A DNA stretch of 64,000 bases, from NCBI RefSeq assembly GCF_002078875.1, contig NC_034409.1, positions 15,911,111 to 15,975,110 on the forward strand, written 5' to 3'. The stretch's first letter is position 1; every line of letters begins with the position of its first letter. A program made the translations under genes and the position numbers. This document shows positions 36,901-49,905 of this stretch, one piece after another. The notes beneath the pieces were generated by a model. The model ran no database searches, was not told where the DNA came from, and saw nothing but the letters and a program-made list of their open reading frames with translations. This DNA comes from Numida meleagris. Taxonomy: Eukaryota; Chordata; Aves; Galliformes; Numididae.

Positions 36901-39900
36901 GAATTATTTTTAAGCAAATATAAAACCTATTTTTGAAACGTTACAGCTCCTTCTAGGCTCAAAATATCTGGACTAGCAATCATGAAGGCTCTTGGCTCTT
37001 GAAATGGGATGGAAAATATATCTGCTAGACTATCAAAATCCATCCAAAACTTTCTTGGTAGGTTGTTTTAATTTTGTTTTCTCATTGTTTGTTGATTTCT
37101 TTGTAACAAGCTCATGGACTTACCTAGTTCTCATAACCACAGGAACAAAACATAGGAGGAACTTCCTGACTTTTGTCTGCAGAATATAAATAAGAGAAGA
37201 GACACTGACATTGCTTCCCCAGACAACAGGAAATCTCCAAGCTGCTTTTCTAGACTTCCTCAGTTCTCGTTCCAGATGAAGTGGAACGAGTAACAACCCA
37301 CAGTGCTCTTAATTTCAGTTTTTGCACTGTGAATACACAAAACCACAAAAACTTGGCAAACTTGCTGCAAAGATCTGCATGCCTCTCTGCTTCCCAGAAT
37401 CCATTAAGAAGCTCTCGTAGTAGATAGCAGTAGGAAAATATTTCATACTGCTGTATGTTAGAATCACAGATGAACCAATCAACTAGTGAGGTTTTTCTTT
37501 TTGTTTATTTTTTCAATAATGAAATATTTTAGTCTACCGGTATCTCATTAGTGACCTCCTTATCAGTGTATGGCCACGTCTTGTTTTTATGCTCTAGCTC
37601 CACAACACAAATGTGGTTTCAGGATCTTTCCTTTCACCCATGGAACACTTTCATTGCACTGCCTTCCTCGTGCCCTGCAACATAAATCAGGCCAGTTCCT
37701 TCTATACACTGGAGGCAAAGTAGCGTGTATTTAACACAAAAATTTCTACACCAAACAAAAATGGGAAAATATGTTAGTGCACGCTGGCAGGTTGTTATGT
37801 TGTGATTTATCTGGAATAGGAAGCACTGCACTGGCATACCTTGTAGTCTCACACTATGGCAGCCATCAGCTTGTGCTGTGTGCCTCAGCTGCCTAATGAA
37901 GCATGAATCCATGCGCCCACTGGGGCAGCCTGGTCATGCACAAGATGGGGAGCACTTCAGCACTAGGGCTGTTGGACAGCAGCGCACCCAATACCTTCCC
38001 ACTGCCACCAGGCCTGCTCCAGCACAGAGCTCGTTACAGCACCTGAGTGAAACGCACCCACCCACACGGCTCTTGCATTTGAAGGAAGTCTTCTGTGACA
38101 GAAAGAGGCTGTTTACTTGGGTGCTTCTGCTGCATGTTTTTACACTTTGCACATCTTGCCACATATTTGTGATGTCCCAAATGACAGGTACACGTCTTAC
38201 CAAGTTCTACTGGGGGCAGAGATTCATAGACGAGGGAGCCCACAGCAGTGGAAGCATCTGGTAGGATGGAAAAATGCTGTCTTGTACTCTGTCAAGTGTA
38301 ATTAGAGCTGCTGGTTGTCATCGCTGCTGGCATTTGGTTAAGTAAGTTTCTCTGATGAGAAACTATCTGACAAAAGCCAAAGCCAACTAAAGTTATGAGC
38401 AACATAATTACAGAGTATCTTTTATAGTCTTATTATTTAACAGCTTCATCTCTAGTCCTGCTAAAGATGTGAGGGTTTCAGCAAGTTGGAAAAAGTTATG
38501 TTAAAAGCCAACTCAGAATAATTTGCTTTCAGTATCAAGCACGGGGGATGGTTGGTGATGGTTTTCTACAGTCTAATTAAGAAGGATAAATATTTTATTT
38601 TTTTAATTGTGTCTGGCAACTTGTTTATTTTTTCCCTTCCTGGTGCATAGCACAGGGGGACTGTCCACACTTGGGCATCCTCTGAAGATCTCCTTTTGCC
38701 AAAACTTTGCTTCTGAAGCTGAAGTTTTCTGCCTCCCTGTTACTTCCCCGGGAGTGATCCTGAAGTGGGGCCCATCCTCCACAGCCATCCCGGGAGCTGC
38801 AGCAGGTGAGAGCTGGGTTTGCTGGCAGCATGCTGCAGTCACAGCTCATTGGCTCAGTTTAAACCAGGCTTCTGAGCGTCTGAGGCAGAGCCAACCACAG
38901 CCCAACCACAGCTGCCTGGCCATGGGCATCACTTCACCCACCTCACATAGCTGCTGCCACCAGCACTTCAGCTTTAGCTTTGAATGACTCCTATATTCTA
39001 ATCCTTCTTTTGTTATTTTCCATTATTAATAAATACTTGTTGCTTTATTTTTTAAATAGTGTGCTATTTTATAATTATTGCTTTGTTTCATGACCTACTC
39101 AATGTGGATGTATTCTCAGTATGGCTCATAAGCAGAGTCTGGTGAAGACTTAAGCTTGATGCAAAATGAAGCAGCTCTTCCTGAAATCAGCAGATACACC
39201 ACACAACCATATTATGGCTGAATCCTGTCCCTCCATCTATTTGTGAACTGAGATTCTCCCTATCATTAACTGCATTGTGTGTGTTTGTTAATTAACTGCT
39301 AATGGGCTCTCTGCTCTATCTGCACAGTAGGTAGCAGTACATAAAGCAGCTAAGCTTAAAGCTTCCTCCTGGAGATATTACAGAAATAAACAAATATCTA
39401 TGTGCCTCAGCTTTTTTTTTTTCTTCTCACGTATCAAATACCCACCATATGCTATATGCTTTAAATGACACAAATCTCTGTGCTTCCAAGATAAAGATGG
39501 AAATCAAGGATCTGAAATTCATATAAGTGTAAATGCCTATTCAAAGCTGTATTTTGTACCACATAGCAGCAAAGTATCCAATAAGCTTGCACGAGCAAAA
39601 TAAGATACAGACATTTTGATGATGTATTGTTTGGTATCAAGAAAAAAAGAGAATTTATGGTGGATAGGTTAAAGGGCTGTAAGGTAAACTTATGGAAATT
39701 TTAGCCAAAGGGTTTGATTGTATCTCCCCTAGAGGCAGTGACTTCCAGCTGAAGCACTGAAGATTCTCCTACCAATTAAAATTCCATCTGCAGAGGATGA
39801 AGCCCTGTAATGTGATCCATCACCATATGCAAAGGTGTGAACTCACACCAAAGCCCCAGGTTTCCAGCTACCAGCCTGGAGCTGGTTTTGGCCATGGGCC

Positions 39901-42900
39901 CTCCATGAGCACCCCAGAAGGCAGATGGGTGGGAAGGCACCTGTGAGTTCTGGACACAAGACCTCGCAATGGCTAAGCATTGATGAGCCAGAGGTAGAGC
40001 TGCACATCCTCAGTTTGTCCCACAGGCAGCACTCCTATGTCTCTTGTCTTTCTCAAATTTGAAAGCGTAGAGAGAGGAGCTTCTGGGAGCTTGATTGTGG
40101 CTGAAGCCCCTGCACCCTTAGCAAAAGAATGGGAACAGCTCAGAATCACCACTGGTGGTGGGTAGAAACGGTATGAAAGGGAAAGGTGAGATGCTGGGCA
40201 GTCGCAGGAAGTTCTCCTTGATATTCATTTAGGTTATGAACAAATTGCATCTGCAAAGTTCAGGAAGGCAAAAGAACATCAACTTTTGAAGATAATCTTC
40301 TTTGAGCTACAGGAATAACTTGAAGGTTCTCAGAGAAGAATCCTCACAGTCCCATGGGGGACTGGAATAGGAAGTATTCAACTACACACTGTCAGTAAGT
40401 ATTGGGAGGTTTGCACCCCATGAGTGGCAAGAAAGACATGTGCAAAGGGGATCATTTAATTAGGCCATACTTTCTTTTGGATTCAGCATGGGACCTTGCT
40501 TGAGTGAGCAAAGATTAACTTCTGACCTACAGCCACCACCTTTCTATTGAGACTTGCAACTGGTCAGAGAAGAGCACCTGAAGAATAAAGGCCTCTGTTT
40601 TCTCTTAATGATGAGGTTAAATCTCTTCTCCTCCTGCTCTTCCTCAGAGCTGTGGGGAGAGCACACAGATGCAGCTGCTCAAACACCCTAGCAACACTGT
40701 CCACTGCCCAGCTCTTAGCCTTCCCCTCCTGACCTCATCAGCTCTGCAGAGGCAAGGTAAGCACTTAAAGGGTTCAGAGGCAATTAATGTGTGCTCAAAG
40801 GTTGTGTGCAACAACTGAACAAGTGGGGGGATGAAAGAGGCAGTTCATGGTTAAGGAGCATACTTGGCTTACTGCGCAACACAGCTCAAAGCAGGAACCA
40901 GATCACAAGTAATAAGAGCAAAGAATATTAAAGAAGCATAAAAAATTAACAAAGAAAGGTAAAGTAGTGAATACTATCCAAATAGCATAGATGGTAAAGA
41001 GGAATAGTAAGTTCTTTAAACACACAGGAGCTCATCAGGTGCCAATACTGAGGCATGTAAGGCTTTGAAACAAGTTCAGATCTTCTGTTATGACCCAGAA
41101 AATTTTTTTGAAGGGCAAAGAAGTTGTCAGTTTTCAACCAAAAAAAAAAAAAATTAGTAGTGCAGTCTTGAAGATTCTTAACTTCCTTGTCCAGAGAGAA
41201 ATTTACCCATGACATGGAAAGAATTGAGAATGGAAAGATATATATATGTGTGTATGTATATATATATTTAAGTAAAGCAAGACAGTGGGATAAAGGCTTT
41301 GTTTTATAAGTGTGCTGAGTAATGGCTGAGCATGTATTTCCATCCCTCAGGAACTCCACCCCCATCTGCCAGGTGACAGCTCCTGGAGATGGAGTGCAGA
41401 GCCCCTCAGAGCTGCTCTGTTGGTGCACGGGTACTCACAGAGATGAAATTGGATTGCAGGGTACTGCTGAGGGCTATGGGAGAGGAAGGTACTCCCCCAG
41501 GCAGGCTGGGAATTAGGGAGACATAAGCTTCAATACGTGAAAGCTTAATTATCATTGTAATGGAACTGAGAGTGTGATTGTGGCAGCAAAATCAGCTCTC
41601 TGTCCTTGTGTAGAACCAGATATATCTTGGGAAAGAGAGTTAGAGTAACATAGTATGTTCATCCACAGAGAAAGAAAATGGTATTATCCATTTTAAAAGC
41701 TATTGTGCAAGATGCTTCGGGAAGAGTAGAGCCAGCTCCTGCAGGAGTGTCGCTGCTTCCTCAGTGCCCTTGGGAGCATTGGGGTCACAGATACCACGGG
41801 GCACAGCCTCATGGTGCTTACAGGAGAGATTTCCAAAGAGAGAAAGAAAAGTCTTGCATCAGGACATCATGGCAAATAATGTCATAGACTGTCCAAGCCT
41901 AAATTTTAAACTTGCCATACAGCACGTGCAGAAATCCTTGACAGTGTTTGGTGAAAAAAATAACTAAAATGGAAATATGTATTTTCCATTTTCTTGGCTA
42001 ATTTCAATGACTGTTCTTACACAACACAGCCCAGAGCTGGAGATCTGTATGTCCAGCAGAGTCCACTGAGGTACCTGCCTGCGTTTAGAGAACTGGCCTG
42101 AACTGCGACTCGGCGACAGAAGGCATGGAAAGAAACCCTTGAGCACAGTGCTTAGGGAAGAGGAACGCTGACACATTTAAAGGATGCTTTGGAAGTGGTG
42201 GCTATGGGGTGAAATGTGCGTTAGCCAGATGGCTATCACATTATTACTCAAGTAATAAACTCTCATAATAATCACAGAAAACAGTTCCCCTCCACCCACC
42301 TCTGAAGCCACAGGGAGTAATGCAGGCCCCTATTTATGAGGTCAAAACACCCACCCGAAACGTTTTTAAACAACAGAAACAAAGTCATGAAAGTTAATGG
42401 GCTAAAATGATGTAATACTCCCCAAACAGGGAGCAAAATCCTAACCCTTTTGCCTTCAAATGTCAAAGTGCCCTCAGACATTGCAGGCAGTATTAGAAGG
42501 TGAGTTATTCACCAGCTTTATAAGAACTTGTAGAATCAATCAAAGCCTGAAGAATTTGTAATTTTTAAAGAGAATATAATTCTATTGCTTTCTTCCTAAG
42601 GGCAGGTGAGGTGCATGCCAGGCTGATACCAGGACCTTCTTACGGCACCAGAGCTGCACTGCTCAGCCTCATGCTGCTCCTGGAGCTAGGGGCTGCCTTC
42701 ACAGCAATTCCATCAAGCCAGATCGACAGTGAGAACATAGCACAAACAACTGACTCTCTACATGAAGTACTTTTTAAAGCACGACAAGAAAATGAATACA
42801 ATTATAAAAATATCTGTTATGGAATGAAAGATGAAGAGAGAAATAGCCTAATTGTACTGCAAATATCATTCATTGTATATATATCCAATGGCTGAGTTTC

Positions 42901-45900
42901 ATCTGCCCTAGTTTAGGCTTCCAAAATAGAGTAAACTTCTTCCTCTGGGTATGAGTCTGCGGTTAGTCAGAGTGCAAGTGCCCCAGACCGCAGAGCTGAT
43001 TCCCTTGGATTGCTAATAACTCCCTAGATGAAGGGCACTCCCTTCAGGCAGCTCAACTCCATTTAGGCTCATTTGCTGCCCAGCACCCTCCTCCTGAGAG
43101 GTGATGGCAGGACGTAGTCCATCACTCTGTGCACTCAGCCTCAGCAGAAGGACAGGGGGCACTGGGAGGAAGCTGAATTAAGTGTATATGTGCAGTACAG
43201 ATGCTCACAGTGACTGGCCACTGCCTAATGGTGGGAACAGCACCATGGGGGCAGCTCTCAGGTACCTCCCAGCCCTCGACCTCAGGTTAATGGGATCAGA
43301 AGGATCTCATGGGCTAATTTTGGCCTCGTGTTAGAACATAAGCTAACAAATTAATCGCTTGATATTCTTGCAAAACACGTTCACAAATTCCCCTGGAGAC
43401 TCCAGTGTAGCTGATCCTAGTCATTAGCCTGGGCACGCACAGAAAAGAGCCAGTGGCCAGAAAGCTTACAGTAGGTTTCACAGAGCTCTCAGGAGAGGTT
43501 ATGACAGTAATTCTGCTGACAGCCTGTCCAAAGATCATTGCAAAGGTACTGCATAATGCACATGCTATGCTTGGCCTCAGGTATTTGATGCAGGCCTTGT
43601 GCATGACACCTAGATGTTGGACTGCAGGTGAAAATCAAAGGATTTAGAAGGCAGCCAGGTTAGCCACACAGATGTAATTGATTTAATTTGCTCAGAATGT
43701 TTGTTTTTATATTTTCTCCAATACTTTCTAATCCAGGTGACCTGAACAGACCAGGAGAATGGCAACTGCGATTTCATCTGAGCACAGGACTCAAATAAAA
43801 CAGCAGCAGTACTAAAGGCTGTGGACTGCAGTGTTGTGTCTTCTACCTGGTTATGTCTCTGTGCCTGAGCAGCCAGGCTCCATGGAGCTTACACTGATCT
43901 GCAATACTGCTAAAGGATGTGGAGACGTGGCAACAAATTGATTTGCAATGGAGAGCAAACAACTTATGTTGACCCTAGATGGTGGTCGTGTTTTGTTTGA
44001 GAAATGTAAGAACCTAAGAATGACCCGGATGATGAGCATCACCATTTTTTGCTTTGTCATTGTTTCTCATTCTGTTTTGGTTTGGTTTAGTTTCGGTAAA
44101 TATTATGATGAGAATATGGCAGTAGCATGGTCTTACTCAATTCCATTTTGTGGATGATATTCATCTACACTCTTTGCTTCCAGCAGAATGAATATATTAA
44201 TTATTCAGAATGGCAAGAATTGAGCGTTCAAATGCCTCTGGTGAATGTATGAATTATAGATTGATCTGGCTATATGCATGTTTTGTTTTTATGAGATGGG
44301 CTTTTAAGACTGTCTCTCAGTAGACTGTTAGTCAATATGAACCTGATGCATGCCAGTAATAAACTAATAGTGCAGGTGCAAGCACTCCTTTCAATGAGGC
44401 ATCCTGGCTTCAGCTCTGTGGTCCTGCTCCCTTTATTCCAGTGTCAAGGATTAGTCCTGCCCAGGAATATATGTACAACCAACACAGCTGCCATAGGCAT
44501 GTATGGTCCTTGAGGTCTCCTGGCTCTAATGCTCCTGCTCAGCCCAGAGCACCAACAGGGGAGCTGGTGGCATCTCTCTCTCCTCAGAAGGTTAGAGAGA
44601 CTTGGTTCTTAGGCAAAAGGATGTGTGGGGAGCCCAAACACGCTCCTGCTGCTTGTACTTTTCCATCAGGGCATGACTCAGCTGTAGAGGAAGGGCATTA
44701 TGACAACAATAATAGAGAACAACAAGCAGAACGTGCTGCTGCTGCCTTGTACTGATCCAAACTTATGTCTGCTGCTGGTGGTGAGATGAGAAATGCAGTG
44801 TCTGGTGTGGTTGTTTTCATGCAGCCAAGCGTATCCCCTGGCAATGTCATGTGAACATGAAGACTTTCTCAGGAAAGCCCAAGGACGTATGGGGATGGTA
44901 AGCAGCCTGAGTTGGCTGGCATGTAACAAAGGATGGGCACTTGTGTCCAGAGAGGACTTTTGCCTTAACCTGCCTTCTCCTGAGGCCAAGAGATCTTCAA
45001 TCACAAAAAAGCTGAGTTTATGCACACCAGTCATCAGCTTGACCCTTGGATCAAAACCCCAGAGAGTTCCTTTTTAGTTTCTGTCCTGTACAATGACAGC
45101 TTTTCCAAACAAGGTCCTGCTGTCTAAATGATGGAATCATGACCATTTGTGTTCATCTCCCACTTCAACTGAGTATAACCAGCTCCCAGTTGGGTATGCA
45201 TTTTCCCATAAATGGTGAGTGAGTGATAAGTGGTGATGTGCTTCTGGGGCTGTGAGGGTGGTGAGAACCACAGAGAAGTTAGTTCAGGAGTCCTTTAGAG
45301 ACAGCATTTCTCAAATCCAAGAAACCATACAGACTTTTAAGCATCAGGCGCTTGATACAGCTGAAAGTAATTGCTCCGGTGCTGAAAAACAAAATTGTTC
45401 CCTAAGGATGATAGTGTACTTTAGTTAAAATAGCAGGCAAATAAATAACTTACTTTTCTAAAAGAAATCCAAAAAAATGTCACTTATAGCTGAGCACTCA
45501 TTCTTAAAAGGCAGCATTTGTCGGACACAGCTATAGAAACAGTGCTCTTTGCAGGAAGGAGTGTGTGTGGTTATTATTGTAATTTGTGCAGGTCCGGCTG
45601 CCTTGCCAGCAGAATGCAGAGCAGCTTTAATCACAGCTTTAAACTAATGTGGCAGATATTTATAATAAGAACAGTGGTGTCAGCAATGTCAGATGCTGTA
45701 AAAAAGCTCAAAACAATCAGCTGTCAGGCTGACTTATAAAAAAGTAGTTTCCTCTCAAAGAGCTGAGGTAATTTAAAAAATATATAAAGTTCAAAATTAA
45801 ATTTAATCAAACCATTGCAATGATAAATTGCAGTCAGAGATGACTCCAGAGGATGCACAGAACATGTTTATAGTGTCAAGTATGTCAAAAGGAAGATTAG

Positions 45901-46060
45901 ATGGAGACATTGTAATGACAGACGAAAAGCAGGGACGCTCCTTCTCCCCACATCTCTGACACTGTATTATCCCATAAGTGCCATCTCCACTGTGACGTGG
46001 CCAAGTGATGTCCCCTGGCTGCCTTCTGTCCCTCTCAAATTTGCTGCAATGAGAATACTT
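33961..46060. other. 12-kb block without recognised interspersed repeats
   Basis: The longest CR1-free stretch of the window. It has a 14-base A run (41140-41153), a TA/TG tract (41239-41268), a small splice-site-flanked candidate exon (36683-36728) and a conserved-looking segment near 45480-45830. The 160-codon minus frame (40946-41428) runs through the A-run and TA tract and has no familiar motif. No protein-coding gene recognised. Confidence 0.5.
41239..41268. repeat. TA/TG microsatellite
   Basis: Interrupted (TA)n(TG)n(TA)n tract of about 30 bases. Confidence 0.85.
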
Positions 46061-46500
46061 ATCACAGAGTCATAGAATCATGAAGGTTGGAAAGACCAAT
46101 AAGATCATCTAGTCCAACCATCAGCCCATGTCTGTGACTGCTCTAGACCAAGTCACTCAGTGCAACATCCACTCTTTTCTTGAACACCTCCAGGGATGGT
46201 GACTCCACCACCACCCTGGGCAGCCTGTGCCAGTGCCTTGCCACTCTTGCTGAGAAGAAATTTTTCCAAATATTCAACCTAAACCTTCTCTGGCACTGCT
46301 TAAGGCTGTTATCTCTTGCCCTGTCACTGTTACCTGGGAGCAGAGTCCTACCCCCACCTCACCACAACCTCCTTTCAGGCAGCTGTAGAGAGTGATAAGG
46401 TCTTCCCTGAGCCTCCAGACTGAACCATCCCAGTTCCCTCAGCTGCTCCCCACCAGACCTGTGCTCCAGACCATTCACAGCCTCACTGCCCTTCTCTGGA
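46061..46500 (-). mobile_element. CR1 LINE, 5'-truncated
   Basis: The antisense tail is CACAGAGTCATAGAATCATG, followed by ATCATCTAGTCCAACCATCA and ACCTCCAGGGATGGTGACTC. It closely resembles the copy at 21245-21801 but stops at CTGCCCTTCTCTGGAC. Confidence 0.94.
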
Positions 46501-47825
46501 CACACATACATTCTGCAGAAAGGGATTAAAGAAAGCATAGTCCCCTGGCCTCTGAGAGCCTGCCCCTATCAGACAGCTGTGGGTGCAGCGCTGCCTGTCC
46601 TGCTCTGGAGCTGCAGGGCATCGTACAGCTGCAGCAAGCTGCTGAAGGGTTGGCACATTGAAAAGGATGTGTAGGGAGATGATCAGAAAGCCCCCTGCAA
46701 TGATTTTAAATAAAAAAAAAAACACCTTAAATTAATCTCCTTTGCTGTTTCTGTAATTTTCAATGGCAAGATTAATATGGGAAAGCAGTAAATGAAATAG
46801 GCCAATCATTTAGCGCCACGCATTACCTGCTATCATTCAAGAAAAGTGTTGTACGCAGAGGACAGTATATATCATAGACATGTCAGGGAAGATTCAATGT
46901 AACGGAAATAACCAGAGAACATAAGCTCTCCTTCACACTGCCAGAGGAGCCAGAAGTGTTTGATTCAGCTCATGCTGCTGCGCAGTGCCGCTCTGCTTTG
47001 TAAGTCCGCACTTTTTCTGTTAACTCCTCAATTCAACCTTACAATTGGGAATTCAGATAACACAGCCCTTCACTTCTGATCTTCGCTGAATACCAATGCC
47101 ATAATTTTATGCTTCCCTGCTTTCTCTACTCCCTGACCTTTCATGTTTCTTGAGGGACGTCTCATTTCCTCCAGCTTTCAAACACCTCCACGTTTATTTC
47201 TTCTTATTGGTGATACAATTAAGTACACATCCTTAATTGAGTTACAAGCAAATACATAGAATAATAGCAGGGTGTTTATCTTTGTCAACCTCAGACAGGT
47301 AATTAAATAGTCTCCTTCACACTCTTCTAGGCAAACAGAACCCTTTAAACCGATATGCCTCCTTTACATAATGTCAATAGACTGTCTTCTCCTTGCTGTT
47401 TAGATGAGCTTGTGCATTCACTAGAAAATGCAAATTTTCCTTATTCAAGACTCATCTGGAAATGAACCTAACGCTTCTATTAGTCTGGTTCATCTGGTTC
47501 AGAGTATATTAGAGTAGACAAAAAAGGTAGTACCACAGACACGAGGCCTGTTCATAGTGCTGGTGAAATGTGTGCTGAGATGTGCTTGAGTTAACCATGT
47601 ATACTGGCAGAGTGGAGCAGCAGATTTTCCCCTGTGGCCCCTTTGCCCGTCTGAGAGGAGGAAACCCTCTGGAGCTCAGCATTGCTGTGCTTTCACCAAA
47701 CTCCAGGTGCTCTGGACACAAGGTTGTTCAAGTGGAATGGCCACAAGCCAAAGGCTCCAAAGTGCATCTGGTTTGGATTTAGTAATCAATGTGCCGCTGA
47801 TGGAGCCCTCAGTACGGATTGGGAT
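46501..47825. other. Single-copy intergenic DNA
   Basis: No exon or repeat recognised. The AT-rich part at 46735-46850 (TTAATCTCC, TAATTTTC, GCCAATCATTTAGCGCC) is conserved-looking but unproven. Confidence 0.5.
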
Positions 47826-48192
47826 CACACAATCATAGGATCATAGAATCATTAAGGTTGGGAAAAACCTCTAAGGTCATCCAGACCAACTGTCCATCTA
47901 CCACCAATACTGCCCACTGAACCACATTCCTCACTGCCACATCCACATATTTCTTGAACACCTCCAGAGACAGTGACTCCACCACTTCCCTGTTCCAGTG
48001 CCTCACCACTCTTTCTGAGAAGAAATTGTTCCAAATATCCACATGAACTGCCCCTGGTGCAACTCATGGCCATTCCCTCTCATCCTATCACTATTACCTG
48101 GGAAAAGAGGCCGACACCCACCTTGGTACAATCTCCTTTCAGGTCACTGTGGAGAGTGATAAGGTCTCTCCTGAGCCTCCTCTTCTTCACAC
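47826..48192 (-). mobile_element. CR1 LINE, 5'-truncated
   Basis: The antisense tail is CAATCATAGGATCATAGAATC and the body is parallel to 46061-46500 with small deletions. It ends near GAGCCTCCTCTTCTTC. Confidence 0.94.
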
Positions 48193-49220
48193 TACGCAAG
48201 CATGCAGAGGCCTGGCTTTTGGCTTGAACTGTTCTGTTCTGTATCATTCCCCATTCTGTATCATCTCTCCCAGGGGCAGAGGGATTGGTACCTCTCCTGT
48301 CACCTTTTTGATAATGCTGTGTTCTCTCTCATCATTTTCCACTGATGGCCCCAGGGATCTCAATACTCCTGAATTTAAAAGATGACCACAGCCAGCACAG
48401 AACACATAGCCCTTTTGGCTGTAGAAACAGGCATTTTTCTTTCTACAGCTTATGGTTTCTGATGAAATCCAGTTACAAACATTAGGATGCACTTCAATCA
48501 AGTGTTGTTTGGATTATGGATTCCATTGTAAACAAGCCAGCTCATAGCAATAAATGCTAGGAACATTTGCACTGAAATCATTCTATCCTATTTTCTGCAA
48601 AATTGCTTTTACACGTATATCATCGCTCTGCTATACAGGAGAAAATATGTAGAGCATGAATATTGACATTTCTATCGTCCATACCTGTACATGCTAAAGA
48701 AATCATTACTTTTTTAGAGGCTTTCGATAAAGATGGCTGTTGGAAGGTTAAAAGAGGGAACAAACATCTTAGCAGTGCCACACAGTACTTCTGTTTCCTT
48801 GGAGATCCCTTTTAATGTAGAAATAAGTACGAGAAGCTCACTGCTCACAGTGACACGGTGTTTTTTAACAGTCTTTTAGAAAAGTATGAGCAAGGCAGCG
48901 GATTACTACTGTGATGGTGCTGTATGACCCCTCATCACTGATACTCAGTATTTAAATGCTTCCTTTGAGAGTATGCACCTATTGGTAACTGAATTTCAAA
49001 TAATAATAATTTCATATTGCTATTGTCATTACTTTGTGATTCATCAATATTTTCCCTTGATAAAAGCAATTTTGAAGAATTTTCAAATAATTAGGCAGAA
49101 AACACTCACAGAGCCAGAAATCCAGAGCTGAGCAGTATGACCTGAATATGCCCTAACTTAAAGCTCCTGGGTGCCCAAGGCTGCATCCAGGTGCCAAACA
49201 ACTCCTTGGTGATAAAGAAG
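48193..49220. other. Single-copy DNA between two CR1 copies
   Basis: AT-rich sequence with no gene or repeat that I recognise. Confidence 0.5.
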
Positions 49221-49905
49221 TCACAGAATTGCAGGGGTTGAAAGGGATCTCAAGAGTTCATCATGTCCAACCCTCCTGCTAAAGCAGGTACCCTGCAATA
49301 GGTCACACAGGTAGGCATCCAGACAAATCTTGAATATTTACATAGAAGAGACTCCATAGCCTCTCTGGGCAACCTGTTCCAGTGCTCCATCACCCTTACC
49401 ATAAAGAAGGTTTTCCTCATGTTAGTATGAAACTTCCTATGTTCAAGTTTTAGGCCACTGCTCCTCATCCTATCGCTACACATCACTGAGAAGAGCCTGG
49501 CTTCATCCATTTGCTTCCTACCTCCCTTTAGATAATTATAAACATTTATCAGATCCCCTCTCGGTCTTCTTTTCCCCAAGCTGAACAGAGCAATGTTACT
49601 CAGCCTTTCCACAGACGGGAGATACTCCAGGCCCTTAATCATCTTTGTGACTCTCTGCTGGACTCCTTTAAGAAGATCCCTGGTTTTTTTTTTGAACTGG
49701 GGAGCCCAGAACTTGACACAGTAGTCTAAATGTGTTCTCACCAGGGCAGAGTAGAGGAAGAGGATCACCTCCCTCGACCTGTTGGCCACGCTCTTTTTAA
49801 TGCACCCAAGGATACCATTGGCCTTCTTGGCCACAAGGGCACACTGTTGGCTCATGGCCAACCTGTTTTCCACCAGGACCCCCAGGTCCTTCACAGAATC
49901 AAGCA
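49221..49905 (-). mobile_element. CR1 LINE with the longest open ORF2 remnant in the window
   Basis: A minus-strand frame of 247 codons (49250-49993) covers the ORF2 C-terminus. It reads [20 protein letters not shown], then [30 protein letters not shown] and [13 protein letters not shown]. The reverse-transcriptase core and endonuclease are missing through 5' truncation, so it cannot encode an active protein. The 3' end (TCACAGAATTGCAGGGGTTG in antisense) is present. The frame probably stays open because the copy is fairly young, not because it is used. Confidence 0.95.

Noticed and set aside
40946..41428. 160-codon minus-strand ORF
   Set aside because: It crosses a poly-A run and a TA microsatellite and has no recognisable motif; chance frame.
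42611..42895. Small plus-strand ORF with a signal-peptide-like start (ALLSLMLLLELGAAFTA)
   Set aside because: The frame starts with GTG, not ATG; from the first ATG only part of the hydrophobic stretch remains, and no family is recognised.
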